DNA of 64,000 nt from assembly GCA_963747005.1 (NCBI GenBank), contig CAVVDT010000004.1, positions 62,001-126,000 on the forward strand. The letters run 5' to 3'. Positions 8,768 through 15,522 of the stretch are shown here, in pieces. This stretch comes from CAVVDT01 sp963747005. GTDB taxonomy: Bacteria > Pseudomonadota > Alphaproteobacteria > Rhizobiales > Aestuariivirgaceae. A program made the position numbers and the translations under genes. Position 1 is the stretch's first letter. Each line of letters opens with the position of its first letter. The notes beneath the pieces are model-generated. The model was not told the origin of the DNA, did not search any database, and saw nothing but the letters and a program-made list of their open reading frames with translations.

Positions 8768-9538
8768 TCATTTGGAGGCAAGGCCTGCATGCGCGGCGGC
8801 TGCACCGGCGGAGAAGAACCCGGCATCCGTGCCGACCGAAATCAGGCGGAAACCCTGGTCTGCGAATTCGAGGGCAAGTTCGGGGGTCGAGGCAAAGATG
8901 CCGGGCACCTTGCCTGCCGCCTTGGCCGCCTTGACGATGGCCGGCAGAGCCGCCTTGACCTTGGGGTGGCGGAAATCCGGCGCCTCGCCACCGGTGAGCG
9001 AAATGCACAGATCGTTGGGGCCGACGAACAACCCGTCGATGCCGTCAGTGGCGGCGATGGCCTCGACATTGTCCATGGCCTCGGCCGTCTCGATCATGGC
9101 GAAGGTCTTGAACAGGCGGTTGGCCGAGGCGAGATAGTCAGCCGCCGAGAGCCCTGAGGCCGCCTGCGCCAGATAGGCACCCCACGAGCGCTGGCCCAGC
9201 GGTGGATACTTGGTCGTCTCGACCAGCGCCCGTGCCTGGCCGGGCGTGTTGATCATCGGCACGATCACGCCGGCAGCACCGGCATCCAGCACCTTGGCCT
9301 GCAGGCCCTGATCGCTGAGGGGCGGGCGCACCAGCGCCGGCTTTCCCGCCTTGTGCATGGCCGTCATCATCGCCAGCATTTCGGCAAAGTCGATGAGGCC
9401 ATGCTGCATGTCGATAAGCCCCGCCTCGAAGGGCGAACGCGCCAGCGTTTCGGCATACACCGCGCCGGGAAGAATCGACCAGGTGAAGTACAATGGCCGA
9501 TCATCCTTCAGTCGTTCATCGAGAAAATACCCGGCCAT
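8768..9538 (-). CDS. HpcH/HpaI-family aldolase
   Basis: This 256-residue TIM-barrel protein resembles class II pyruvate aldolases of the HpcH/HpaI/citrate lyase beta family. Visible blocks are GLIDMQHGLIDF, the VRPP strand with the substrate-binding Arg, then MIETAEAMDN (metal-binding Glu) and GLFVGPNDL (metal-binding Asp). These enzymes cleave 4-hydroxy-2-oxo acids to pyruvate and an aldehyde. A hydratase of the same kind of pathway lies 82 bp upstream on the same strand, so the two may do consecutive steps. The true substrate cannot be read from the sequence. Confidence 0.85.
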   Translation of the reverse strand: MAGYFLDERLKDDRPLYFTWSILPGAVYAETLARSPFEAGLIDMQHGLIDFAEMLAMMTAMHKAGKPALVRPPLSDQGLQAKVLDAGAAGVIVPMINTPGQARALVETTKYPPLGQRSWGAYLAQAASGLSAADYLASANRLFKTFAMIETAEAMDNVEAIAATDGIDGLFVGPNDLCISLTGGEAPDFRHPKVKAALPAIVKAAKAAGKVPGIFASTPELALEFADQGFRLISVGTDAGFFSAGAAAAHAGLASK

Positions 9539-9620
9539 CGCCGATCCCCCTCATGTCTGTCGAGCACCACCGCCGCAAGTGCCGGCCGAGCTCGCTGGCC
9601 ATCACCTCGCCTCAAGCCCG

Positions 9621-10400
9621 TCACCTGACCGCCAACACCGTCTCGCCAAGGCCATCGACGGCAAACCGGAACGTCTTGCCCGGCACCGCCGGAAAAGTCG
9701 CAATGAGGCTTCCCGTCATCACGATCTGGCCCGCCTTGAGGCCGCGTCCGCGCCCGCCCAGAAGATTGGCCGTCCAGGCCAGCACCTCCAGCGGATCCTC
9801 GCTCAACCCGTCTGCATCGCGCTTCCCGTCGATGTCGAGCGTGCCCTGAAGGCCGATCAGCGAACGCCCGGCGGACAGAGCGATGCCCTCGCCCAGCACC
9901 ACCCCGGCGTTCCAGCAGTTGTCGGCAACGAGGCTCTTCACGTCCACCCTGCGGTATTCGGCATTGCGGTCCTCCACCAGTTCAAAGGCCGGCATGGCAT
10001 GGCCGACCGCCGCCGCCACGCTATCTCTGGTGTGCCCGGTCCCCGCCGCCAGGTCGCGAGCGAGCCGCAGGGCGATCTCGCATTCCAGCTTGAGGCTGAT
10101 GAAATCGGCAAAGACAAGCCTTGCGGGCGATGCGAGGATGCGGCGCGAAAAGATCATTCCGCAACAGGGCTGGTCTATGCCCATCAGTTCCTGCATCACT
10201 TTGGTGGTGACGGCGATCTTGGCACCGCCCGGCGCCCCGAGCGTCGGCGTCAGAAGCCTTTCCAGCGCCGCCTGCGCCGCGTAGGCCTCATCGAGCGTTC
10301 GAGGCGCGATCGCCGCCGGCAGATTGGCGAATTGAGCGTGCCGTGCGTGTTCGTCGATCAGATGGCGCGCGGCGGCACCGGCGTCAAAGCCCATAGACAA
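9621..10400 (-). CDS. 2-keto-4-pentenoate hydratase-like protein
   Basis: The 259-residue protein resembles the MhpD/HpaH hydratase branch of the fumarylacetoacetate hydrolase superfamily. It has KIAVTTKVMQELMGIDQPCCG, KLECEIALRLARDL with the metal-binding E-x-E pattern, AFELVEDR, DNCWNAGVVLG and a MTGSLIATFPAVPG ending. Such hydratases add water to 2-hydroxy-2,4-dienoates to give 4-hydroxy-2-oxo acids, the substrate type of the adjacent aldolase. Both genes face left and could be one operon. A start two codons downstream (10394) is equally possible. Confidence 0.83.
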   Translation of the reverse strand: MSMGFDAGAAARHLIDEHARHAQFANLPAAIAPRTLDEAYAAQAALERLLTPTLGAPGGAKIAVTTKVMQELMGIDQPCCGMIFSRRILASPARLVFADFISLKLECEIALRLARDLAAGTGHTRDSVAAAVGHAMPAFELVEDRNAEYRRVDVKSLVADNCWNAGVVLGEGIALSAGRSLIGLQGTLDIDGKRDADGLSEDPLEVLAWTANLLGGRGRGLKAGQIVMTGSLIATFPAVPGKTFRFAVDGLGETVLAVR

Positions 10401-10454
10401 ACCCCCTTCGAAGCCCCTGACCGAACGGTGGCACCCGGCACCTTCGGCCAGGCG

Positions 10455-10778
10455 TCAGCCCTTGGTGCGCAACTGGTCCATGGCGGTCTGCATGAGTTCA
10501 TCCATGGTGCGGCGGATCTGGTGGTCGGACTGGGCAACGCCCTTGGCGTCGAAATCGGCGCGCACCTTGGCGAACACGTCGTCATCGCCGGCTTCCTTGA
10601 AGTCCGCCTTGATGACCTCCCTGGCATAGGCCTCGGCGGCGTCGCCGGCTATCCCCATCTTTTCCGCCGCCCATAGCCCCAGGAGCTTGTTGCGGCGTGC
10701 CGAGGCCTTGAACCTGAGTTCCTCGTCATGGGCGAATTTCTTTTCGAAACCCTCTTCGCGGTTCTTGAACGTGGTCAT
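10455..10778 (-). CDS. F1-ATPase inhibitor zeta subunit (DUF1476)
   Basis: The 107-residue, highly charged, all-helical protein begins MTTFKNREEGFEKKFAHDEE, the hallmark of the DUF1476 family. The Paracoccus member of this family is the zeta subunit that inhibits ATP hydrolysis by the F1Fo-ATP synthase of alphaproteobacteria, and its N-terminus is the inhibitory segment. Length matches the family (about 104-110). It is divergent from the purC operon. The family is largely restricted to alphaproteobacteria, which supports the taxonomic placement. Confidence 0.92.
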   Translation of the reverse strand: MTTFKNREEGFEKKFAHDEELRFKASARRNKLLGLWAAEKMGIAGDAAEAYAREVIKADFKEAGDDDVFAKVRADFDAKGVAQSDHQIRRTMDELMQTAMDQLRTKG

Positions 10779-10940
10779 CTGCGGCCGTGCTCCCGTCGGA
10801 TTGGCGTTGGACTTTCGTCGCTGATCTTGAAATAGCCGTCGCGCGCCGCCAATTCAACTGCGGCCTTTGACGAAACGTCGCCTTTGGCGGGATGCGGCCG
10901 AATGAGGTGTTGATTCTGCCGCCAAATGGGCCCACTTGGA

Positions 10941-10969
10941 TTGTGACTGGCACATCAATTAGCTAAATT
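10941..10969 (+). promoter_or_regulatory. Predicted promoter of purCSQ
   Basis: In the 319-bp gap between the zeta subunit and purC, TTGTGA (10941-10946) and TAAATT (10964-10969) are separated by 17 bp and stand out as AT-rich in GC-rich surroundings. Each matches a sigma70-type box at four of six bases. It would give a leader of about 120 bases before purC. The rest of the gap shows no gene. Confidence 0.4.
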
Positions 10970-11097
10970 CGTCGAACACGACAGGAACCTGAACTGAGTC
11001 GAGCATCCCCCTTGACCGGATGAATGTGTGTAACGCTCCGCTCGCCTTTGATGGCGCTGCCGGGGCCGTAAAGGTTTCAGCGATGAGGATCTATCCC

Positions 11098-11871
11098 ATG
11101 AACACGCGCCGCACGCGCATTTACGAAGGCAAGGCCAAAATCCTTTACGAGGGCCCCGAGCCCGGCACCCTGGTGGTCCACTACAAGGACGACGCCACTG
11201 CCTTCAACGCCAAGAAGAAGGCGGTGATCGACGGCAAGGGCGTGATCAACAACCGGATTTCCGAGCTGATTTTCACCCGTCTCAACGAACTGGGCATTCC
11301 CACCCATTTCATCCGCCGCCTCAACATGCGCGAGCAGCTCATCCGCGAGGTGGAGATCATTCCGCTCGAGGTGGTGATCAGGAACATCGCCGCCGGCTCC
11401 ATGTCGACCCGCCTCGGCATCGAGGAAGGCACCGTCCTGCCGCGCTCGATCATCGAGTTCTGCTACAAGAACGATGCCCTCGGCGATCCGCTGGTGTCGG
11501 AAGAGCACATCACCGCCTTCGGCTGGGCAAGCCCCCAGGAAATCGACGACATCATGGCGTTGTCGATCCGCATCAACGACTTCCTCACCGGCCTCTTCAT
11601 GGGCATCGGCATCCGCCTCGTCGATTTCAAGCTGGAATTCGGACGCCATTATGAAGGCGACATGGTGCGCACCATCCTGGCCGACGAGATCAGCCCCGAT
11701 TCCTGCCGTTTGTGGGACATGAAGACCTCGGAGAAGATGGACAAGGATCGCTTTCGCCGCGATCTCGGCGGCCTCATGGAGGCCTATCAGGAAGTGGCAA
11801 GGCGTCTTGGCATCATGAACGAGAACGAAAGCCCCAAGCGCTCGCGCCCCAAGCTGGTGAAGACCGACTGA
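11098..11871 (+). CDS. purC: Phosphoribosylaminoimidazole-succinocarboxamide synthase
   Basis: PurC (257 residues) ligates aspartate to CAIR with ATP to give SAICAR, the substrate of the PurB encoded upstream. It shows RRTRIYEGKAKILYEGPEPG at the N-terminus, KDDATAFNAKKKA, the EVVIRNIAAGSM block and VDFKLEFGRHY. The ATG at 11098 aligns with family starts and has GAGG upstream; the frame extends 26 codons further without family similarity. Its stop overlaps the purS start by one base (TGATG), so purC-purS-purQ form one operon. Confidence 0.96.
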   Translation: MNTRRTRIYEGKAKILYEGPEPGTLVVHYKDDATAFNAKKKAVIDGKGVINNRISELIFTRLNELGIPTHFIRRLNMREQLIREVEIIPLEVVIRNIAAGSMSTRLGIEEGTVLPRSIIEFCYKNDALGDPLVSEEHITAFGWASPQEIDDIMALSIRINDFLTGLFMGIGIRLVDFKLEFGRHYEGDMVRTILADEISPDSCRLWDMKTSEKMDKDRFRRDLGGLMEAYQEVARRLGIMNENESPKRSRPKLVKTD

Positions 11872-12110
11872 TGAAGGCGCGCATCCGCATCACCTTGAAG
11901 AACGGAGTCCTCGACCCGCAGGGCAAGGCCATCGAGGGCGCCCTTTCCTCGCTCGGCTTCGCCGGCGTCGACAACGTGCGCCAGGGCAAATACATCGAAC
12001 TCGACATTGCCGCCCGCGACCGCGCCACCGCCGAGGCGGAAGTCAAGGCCATGTGCGAAAGGCTCCTCGCCAACACGGTGATAGAGAACTACGCGATCGA
12101 CATCCAATGA
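11871..12110 (+). CDS. purS: Phosphoribosylformylglycinamidine synthase subunit PurS
   Basis: The 79-residue PurS joins the glutaminase PurQ and the large subunit PurL into the FGAM synthase complex found in alphaproteobacteria and Gram-positives. The sequence shows KARIRITLKNGVLDPQGKAI and the QGKYIELDIAARD strand. It overlaps purC by one base and purQ by four (ATGA). Length is typical. Confidence 0.94.
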   Translation: MKARIRITLKNGVLDPQGKAIEGALSSLGFAGVDNVRQGKYIELDIAARDRATAEAEVKAMCERLLANTVIENYAIDIQ

Positions 12111-12772
12111 AGTCCGCCGTCGTCGTCTTTCCCGGCATCAATCGCGAGCGCGACATAATGATGGCGCTGGAGCAGGTGACGGGCCTGAAGCCCGCCGCCG
12201 TCTGGCACACCGAGACCGCCCTGCCGGCCGGCATCGATCTTGTGGTGGTGCCGGGCGGGTTTTCCTATGGCGATTATCTGCGCTGCGGCGCCATCGCCGC
12301 CCGTTCCCCCATCATGGCCGCCATCCTTGCCCATGCCAAAGCCGGCGGCAGTGTTCTGGGGGTGTGCAACGGCTTCCAGATCCTCCTCGAGACCGGCCTC
12401 CTGCCCGGCGCCCTTATGCGCAATGCCGGACTTAAATTCGTTTGCAAGGACGTGCGTCTAAGAATCGAGAATGCAGAGACCTTCTTCACCCGGTCGATGA
12501 AAAGGGGCGATGTGGTCACCTGCCCTGTCGCCCATGGCGACGGCAACTATTTCGCCGATCCCGAGACGCTTGCAAGGCTGGAAGGCGACGGCCGCGTGGT
12601 CTTCCGCTACGCCGAGGGCACCAACCCCAACGGCTCTCTCGACGACATCGCCGGCATCGTTAACGAGGCGGGCAATGTCATCGGCATGATGCCCCACCCC
12701 GAAGACATGATCGCCCCCATACACGGCCGCACCGACTGCCGGCCACTGTTCGAAAGCCTCATGGCGGCATGA
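12107..12772 (+). CDS. purQ: Phosphoribosylformylglycinamidine synthase glutaminase PurQ
   Basis: This class I glutamine amidotransferase (221 residues) supplies ammonia to PurL. It shows GGFSYGDYLRCGA, the nucleophile elbow GVCNGFQ with Cys87, and the catalytic His/Glu in MMPHPEDM near residue 197. The ATG overlaps purS as ATGA. The last 26 bp before the stop are repeated downstream of an AT-rich insert, yet the reading frame and the C-terminus (FESLMAA) are intact. The stop overlaps the ATG of the inserted gene. Confidence 0.95.
   Translation: MKSAVVVFPGINRERDIMMALEQVTGLKPAAVWHTETALPAGIDLVVVPGGFSYGDYLRCGAIAARSPIMAAILAHAKAGGSVLGVCNGFQILLETGLLPGALMRNAGLKFVCKDVRLRIENAETFFTRSMKRGDVVTCPVAHGDGNYFADPETLARLEGDGRVVFRYAEGTNPNGSLDDIAGIVNEAGNVIGMMPHPEDMIAPIHGRTDCRPLFESLMAA
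12743..12768 (+). repeat. 26-bp direct repeat, left copy (3' end of purQ)
   Basis: The 26 bases from 12743 to 12768, coding for the last residues of PurQ, recur exactly at 13482-13507. The two copies bracket an AT-rich segment with one gene, as attachment sites or recombination joints do around an inserted element. Confidence 0.85.
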
Positions 12773-13458
12773 CAGACCTCGATCATCCTCGCGAGAACCC
12801 TGTGTCCAGATTGGCTCTCAGTGTAGGGCGAGATTTACTTTCGTACTGCCTGCCAGGCTCAGGCTCCATCATTGACGTCCTAAACGAATTCAAACGCAAG
12901 AAGATCCAACATGCTCAAGATTCGCTCCTTGAAGAATTGAGAGGAACTGAACGTGAACTAAGTGATGTTGAAAAGAGCGAGTTTATTCCAGCGGCCTATA
13001 AATCTTTCCAGGCAGCTGCAGAAGGAGTATCTAATAGAAATATCAAATTATTAGCGAAATTATTCAGAGAAGAAATTGATAAAACGTCATTGAATTTTGA
13101 TGAATATGCGACAGTTGCCAACATCTCCAAATTTCTTTCTATTTCAGAATTAGCTGCACTTTATATTGTAATCAAGCACATGCCGTCTCCTACCTTATCG
13201 GAGGATCGTGGCAGCGTTATAGAAGTTGACCGGGAACACTATGAGAACATTGAAAAACAGTGTTGTGCAGAATTCGCAACCTTGTTTCCGAATGAAGACT
13301 CTGCAATGTTCACTTTAGCGTCGCTGAGTGGCAAGGGGCTCATGGTGCCTATTATAACAATGAGGTTTGGAAGCAACTCCCCTCTTTACTTTCCAACCAA
13401 TCTAGCGGTACGGATCGGTAAACACGCACAATCAATCCTCGATATGCCGAGGCCTTAA
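12769..13458 (+). CDS. Protein of unknown function in the purQ insert
   Basis: The 229-residue product is not a family I recognise. It is predicted mostly helical in its first 130 residues, with SRLALSVGRDLLSYCLPGSG, a charged helix FKRKKIQHAQDSLLEELRG and a FLSISELAALYIVIKHM helix, and then a mixed C-terminal part. No signal peptide, clear membrane segment or enzymatic motif is visible. The ATG overlaps the purQ stop (ATGA), so it would be translated with the purine operon. Low GC and codon use unlike the neighbours point to recent acquisition. A defence or toxin role is conceivable but unsupported. Confidence 0.75.
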   Translation: MTDLDHPRENPVSRLALSVGRDLLSYCLPGSGSIIDVLNEFKRKKIQHAQDSLLEELRGTERELSDVEKSEFIPAAYKSFQAAAEGVSNRNIKLLAKLFREEIDKTSLNFDEYATVANISKFLSISELAALYIVIKHMPSPTLSEDRGSVIEVDREHYENIEKQCCAEFATLFPNEDSAMFTLASLSGKGLMVPIITMRFGSNSPLYFPTNLAVRIGKHAQSILDMPRP

Positions 13459-13481
13459 TCCACGGCCATCAGGATTGCTAA
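12769..13481 (+). mobile_element. AT-rich one-gene insert at the 3' end of purQ
   Basis: This 713-bp segment lies between two exact copies of a 26-bp sequence from the purQ 3' end. It is visibly AT-rich over 12880-13440, unlike all neighbours, and holds one gene of unknown function. The arrangement keeps purQ intact and leaves a short purQ tail remnant on the right, as when site-specific elements enter gene 3' ends. No integrase, transposase or terminal inverted repeat is present, so the mechanism is unknown and the element is not autonomous. Confidence 0.55.
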
Positions 13482-13507
13482 CCACTGTTCGAAAGCCTCA
13501 TGGCGGC
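13482..13507 (+). repeat. 26-bp direct repeat, right copy (purQ tail remnant)
   Basis: Exact copy of 12743-12768, followed by CTGA instead of ATGA, so it too would end in an in-frame TGA if joined to purQ. It is probably the original end of purQ displaced by the insert. The bases just before (GATTGCTAA against GACTGCCGG) show weaker similarity. Confidence 0.85.
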
Positions 13508-13622
13508 CTGATCGCCGGGTGTCGATTTACCGTCATCGCTGCGTCTGCTAGCATGGCAGCCATGGGAAGCGCCCCAAGGGCACGACCCGGACTCGGACCG
13601 CCGCGGACAGTGCGAGACCCTC

Positions 13623-14699
13623 ATGACGCAAAAAACCCACCTGCTCCTTGGCACCAAGAAGGGTGCCTTCATCCTCGACAGCGACGACCGGCGGTCCTGG
13701 GCCCTCACCGGCCCGTTCTGCGAGGCCTGGCCTATCAACCACGTCATCGCCGATCCGGCATCGGGCACCATCTATGCCGGTGGCGGCAACGAATGGTTCG
13801 GGCCGGCGGTGTGGAAGTCGGATGATCTCGGCAAGACCTGGACCCATTCGAGCACCGGCCTCGCCTATGGTGAGGGTGAGGAGCCGGTCAAGGCGGTGTG
13901 GAGCCTGGCGCGCACCAACGGCCGGCTCTATGCCGGAGTGCAGCCGGCGGGGTTGTTTGCAAGCGATGACGGCGGCGAGACGTGGGCGCATGTTTCCGGC
14001 CTGCGCGACCATCCCTCGCGCCCGCACTGGATGCCGGGCGCCGGCGGCCTCATCCTGCATTCGCTTGTCCCCCACCCCGAAGATACCGACCGGCTGTGGG
14101 TGGCGATTTCGGCGGCGGGCGTCTTTCATACCGCCGACGGCGGCAAGACCTTCGAGCCCCGCAACCGCGGCACCCGCGCCGACTTCATGCCCGAAGACAT
14201 GCGCTATCCCGAATTCGGCCAGTGCGTACACTGCCTTGTCGCCGCGCCGGGCACGCCTTTGCGTCTCTACCAGCAGAACCATTGCGGCATGTACAGAAGC
14301 GACGACGATGGCGTGTCGTGGCAAAGCATCGAGGAGGGACTGCCCTCCAGCTTCGGCTTTCCCGCCGCCGCCCACCCGCGCGACCCGGAAAGCCTGTACC
14401 TCATGCCCCTCAACTCCGATGTGGGCGGGCGTTATCCGCCCGACGGCAGGGCAGCGGTGTGGCGCACCCGCGATGGCGGCGCCACCTGGCAGGCGATGCG
14501 CGCCGGCCTGCCGCAGCAAGACGCTTATTTTGGCGTCCTGCGCCAGGCCATGGCGACCGACCGGCACGATCCAGCAGGTATCTATTTCGGCACCACCGGC
14601 GGCGAGCTTTATGCCAGCGCCGATGAGGGCGAGAGCTTCGACATGATCGCCAGCCACCTGCCGGCCATCTATTCGGTGGAGACGATGGTGCTGGCGTGA
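13623..14699 (+). CDS. BNR/sialidase-type beta-propeller protein
   Basis: The 358-residue protein has repeated Asp-box (BNR) motifs of the S-x-D-x-G-x-T-W type: SDDLGKTWTHSS, SDDGGETWAHVS, TADGGKTFEP, SDDDGVSWQS, TRDGGATWQAM and SADEGESFDM. These mark a beta-propeller of the exo-alpha-sialidase/glycosyl hydrolase superfamily. No signal peptide is visible, and the sialidase Arg triad cannot be judged, so sialidase activity is not claimed. A MoaD/ThiS-like gene follows on the same strand. The start at 13623 is the first ATG of the conserved part. Confidence 0.83.
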   Translation: MTQKTHLLLGTKKGAFILDSDDRRSWALTGPFCEAWPINHVIADPASGTIYAGGGNEWFGPAVWKSDDLGKTWTHSSTGLAYGEGEEPVKAVWSLARTNGRLYAGVQPAGLFASDDGGETWAHVSGLRDHPSRPHWMPGAGGLILHSLVPHPEDTDRLWVAISAAGVFHTADGGKTFEPRNRGTRADFMPEDMRYPEFGQCVHCLVAAPGTPLRLYQQNHCGMYRSDDDGVSWQSIEEGLPSSFGFPAAAHPRDPESLYLMPLNSDVGGRYPPDGRAAVWRTRDGGATWQAMRAGLPQQDAYFGVLRQAMATDRHDPAGIYFGTTGGELYASADEGESFDMIASHLPAIYSVETMVLA

Positions 14700-14724
14700 T
14701 GCTCCTCGTCCCCTACGCCCTTCA

Positions 14725-14812
14725 TCGTCATTCCGGCGTGGGCCGGAATCCAGAGGCACATGGCACGGCCTCGACTGCCGCTCCTGGACTCCGACCTTTG
14801 TCGGGATGACAA
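14725..14812. repeat. Dispersed palindromic repeat (REP/MITE-like)
   Basis: Two hairpins stand between the BNR gene and the MoaD-like gene. The left contains TTCCGGC-GTGG-GCCGGAA, the right CCGAC-CTTT-GTCGG. The outer parts GTCATTCC and GGGATGAC, and GAATCCAG and CTGGACTCC, also mirror each other. This is the layout of the common intergenic palindromic repeat of proteobacteria that begins GTCATTCC and ends GGGATGAC. No second copy is seen in the window. Confidence 0.6.
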
Positions 14813-14827
14813 GAGGACGGTGGTAAC

Positions 14828-15103
14828 GTGACAGACAAGCACGTCGTGGTGTGGCTGCCGGGATCCTTGCTTCGGTTGTTTCCGGGAGCCGAGGGACGGC
14901 TGGAACTTGAGGCCCGGACCGTTGCGGAAATGATGGATGGCCTCGATCGCCGCTGGCCGGGCATGCGCGCCCGCCTGTGTGACGAGAGCCCCGCCATCCG
15001 CCGTCATATCAGCGTCTTCGTCGACGGCAACCGTCTCACTCTCGATGCCCCGCTTCAACCCGGCGCCGAGGTATTCGTTCTGACAGCCATCAGCGGCGGG
15101 TAA
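14828..15103 (+). CDS. MoaD/ThiS-family ubiquitin-like protein
   Basis: The 91-residue protein has a beta-grasp pattern ending in ISGG, the C-terminal di-glycine used by MoaD and ThiS for adenylation and thiocarboxylation. Visible blocks are TVAEMMDGLDRRWPGM, HISVFVDGNRL and GAEVFVLTAISGG. Sulfur carriers of this type serve molybdopterin or thiamine synthesis. Here there is no moaE or thi gene nearby, and the partner is the preceding BNR protein. The start is a GTG. Confidence 0.82.
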   Translation: MTDKHVVVWLPGSLLRLFPGAEGRLELEARTVAEMMDGLDRRWPGMRARLCDESPAIRRHISVFVDGNRLTLDAPLQPGAEVFVLTAISGG

Positions 15104-15108
15104 CGGAA

Positions 15109-15138
15109 AACCCCGGCCCTTGTTCAGGTGCCGGGGTT
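15109..15138 (-). terminator. Intrinsic terminator of the DUF1127 gene (possibly bidirectional)
   Basis: AACCCCGGC (15109-15117) pairs perfectly with GCCGGGGTT (15130-15138). Read on the minus strand the hairpin is followed by TTTTCC, so it fits best as the terminator of the leftward DUF1127 gene. It lies just after the MoaD-like stop and could also end that transcript. Confidence 0.7.
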
Positions 15139-15182
15139 CCGGGGAGGTCCAAGCGGTTGCGCGCTATGCCCATTTCTGGGAT

Positions 15183-15425
15183 TCAGCGCCAGAACGGCTT
15201 GGCGGCTTCCAGTTCGGCCTGCATGCGGGTGAGGCCGATATCCTTGAGCTGGGCGTTGCTCATCGTCTCCAGCGCCAGCCTGCCGCGACGGCGCGCCGCG
15301 GACTGCTTGATCCACTGTACCATGGCGACGATCATGCCACGGAAGCCCACACCCGTCGTCTCGTTGATCCGGACGGAAAGACGGTCAGTCTGTGCGCGGC
15401 CGGAAATTGCATTGATTGTCGTCAT
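15183..15425 (-). CDS. DUF1127 small basic protein
   Basis: The 80-residue protein ends with the DUF1127 (YjiS-like) core: a hydrophobic/basic helix MVQWIKQSAARRRGRLALETM, then SNAQLKDIGLTRMQAELEA. DUF1127 proteins are widespread in alphaproteobacteria; some act in RNA turnover and in phosphate or carbon responses. It is divergent from the MocR regulator and shares its promoter region, so it may be a MocR target. Confidence 0.85.
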   Translation of the reverse strand: MTTINAISGRAQTDRLSVRINETTGVGFRGMIVAMVQWIKQSAARRRGRLALETMSNAQLKDIGLTRMQAELEAAKPFWR

Positions 15426-15446
15426 CTCTCAATCTCCTCTTGGCTA

Positions 15447-15522
15447 AATTGTCACCATTGATTGCAACAATTGTGCTTATGTATTGACTCTCACATCGAG
15501 TCAATATAATAATTGTCACCAT
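15447..15522 (+). promoter_or_regulatory. MocR promoter with palindrome, direct repeats and probable leaderless start
   Basis: TATTGACTC (15482-15490) pairs perfectly with GAGTCAATA (15498-15506). AATTGTCACCAT occurs at 15447-15458 and again at 15511-15522, where it overlaps the start codon. TTGACT (15484-15489) and TATAAT (15505-15510), 15 bp apart, form a -35/-10 pair embedded in the palindrome. The -10 box ends only ten bases before the ATG, so the transcript should be leaderless or nearly so. The pattern suggests autoregulation by the MocR product. Confidence 0.65.

Noticed and set aside
13623..14699. Naming the BNR protein a sialidase
   Set aside because: Asp-box repeats are visible, but the catalytic Arg triad, Tyr and Glu cannot be placed and no secretion signal is seen.
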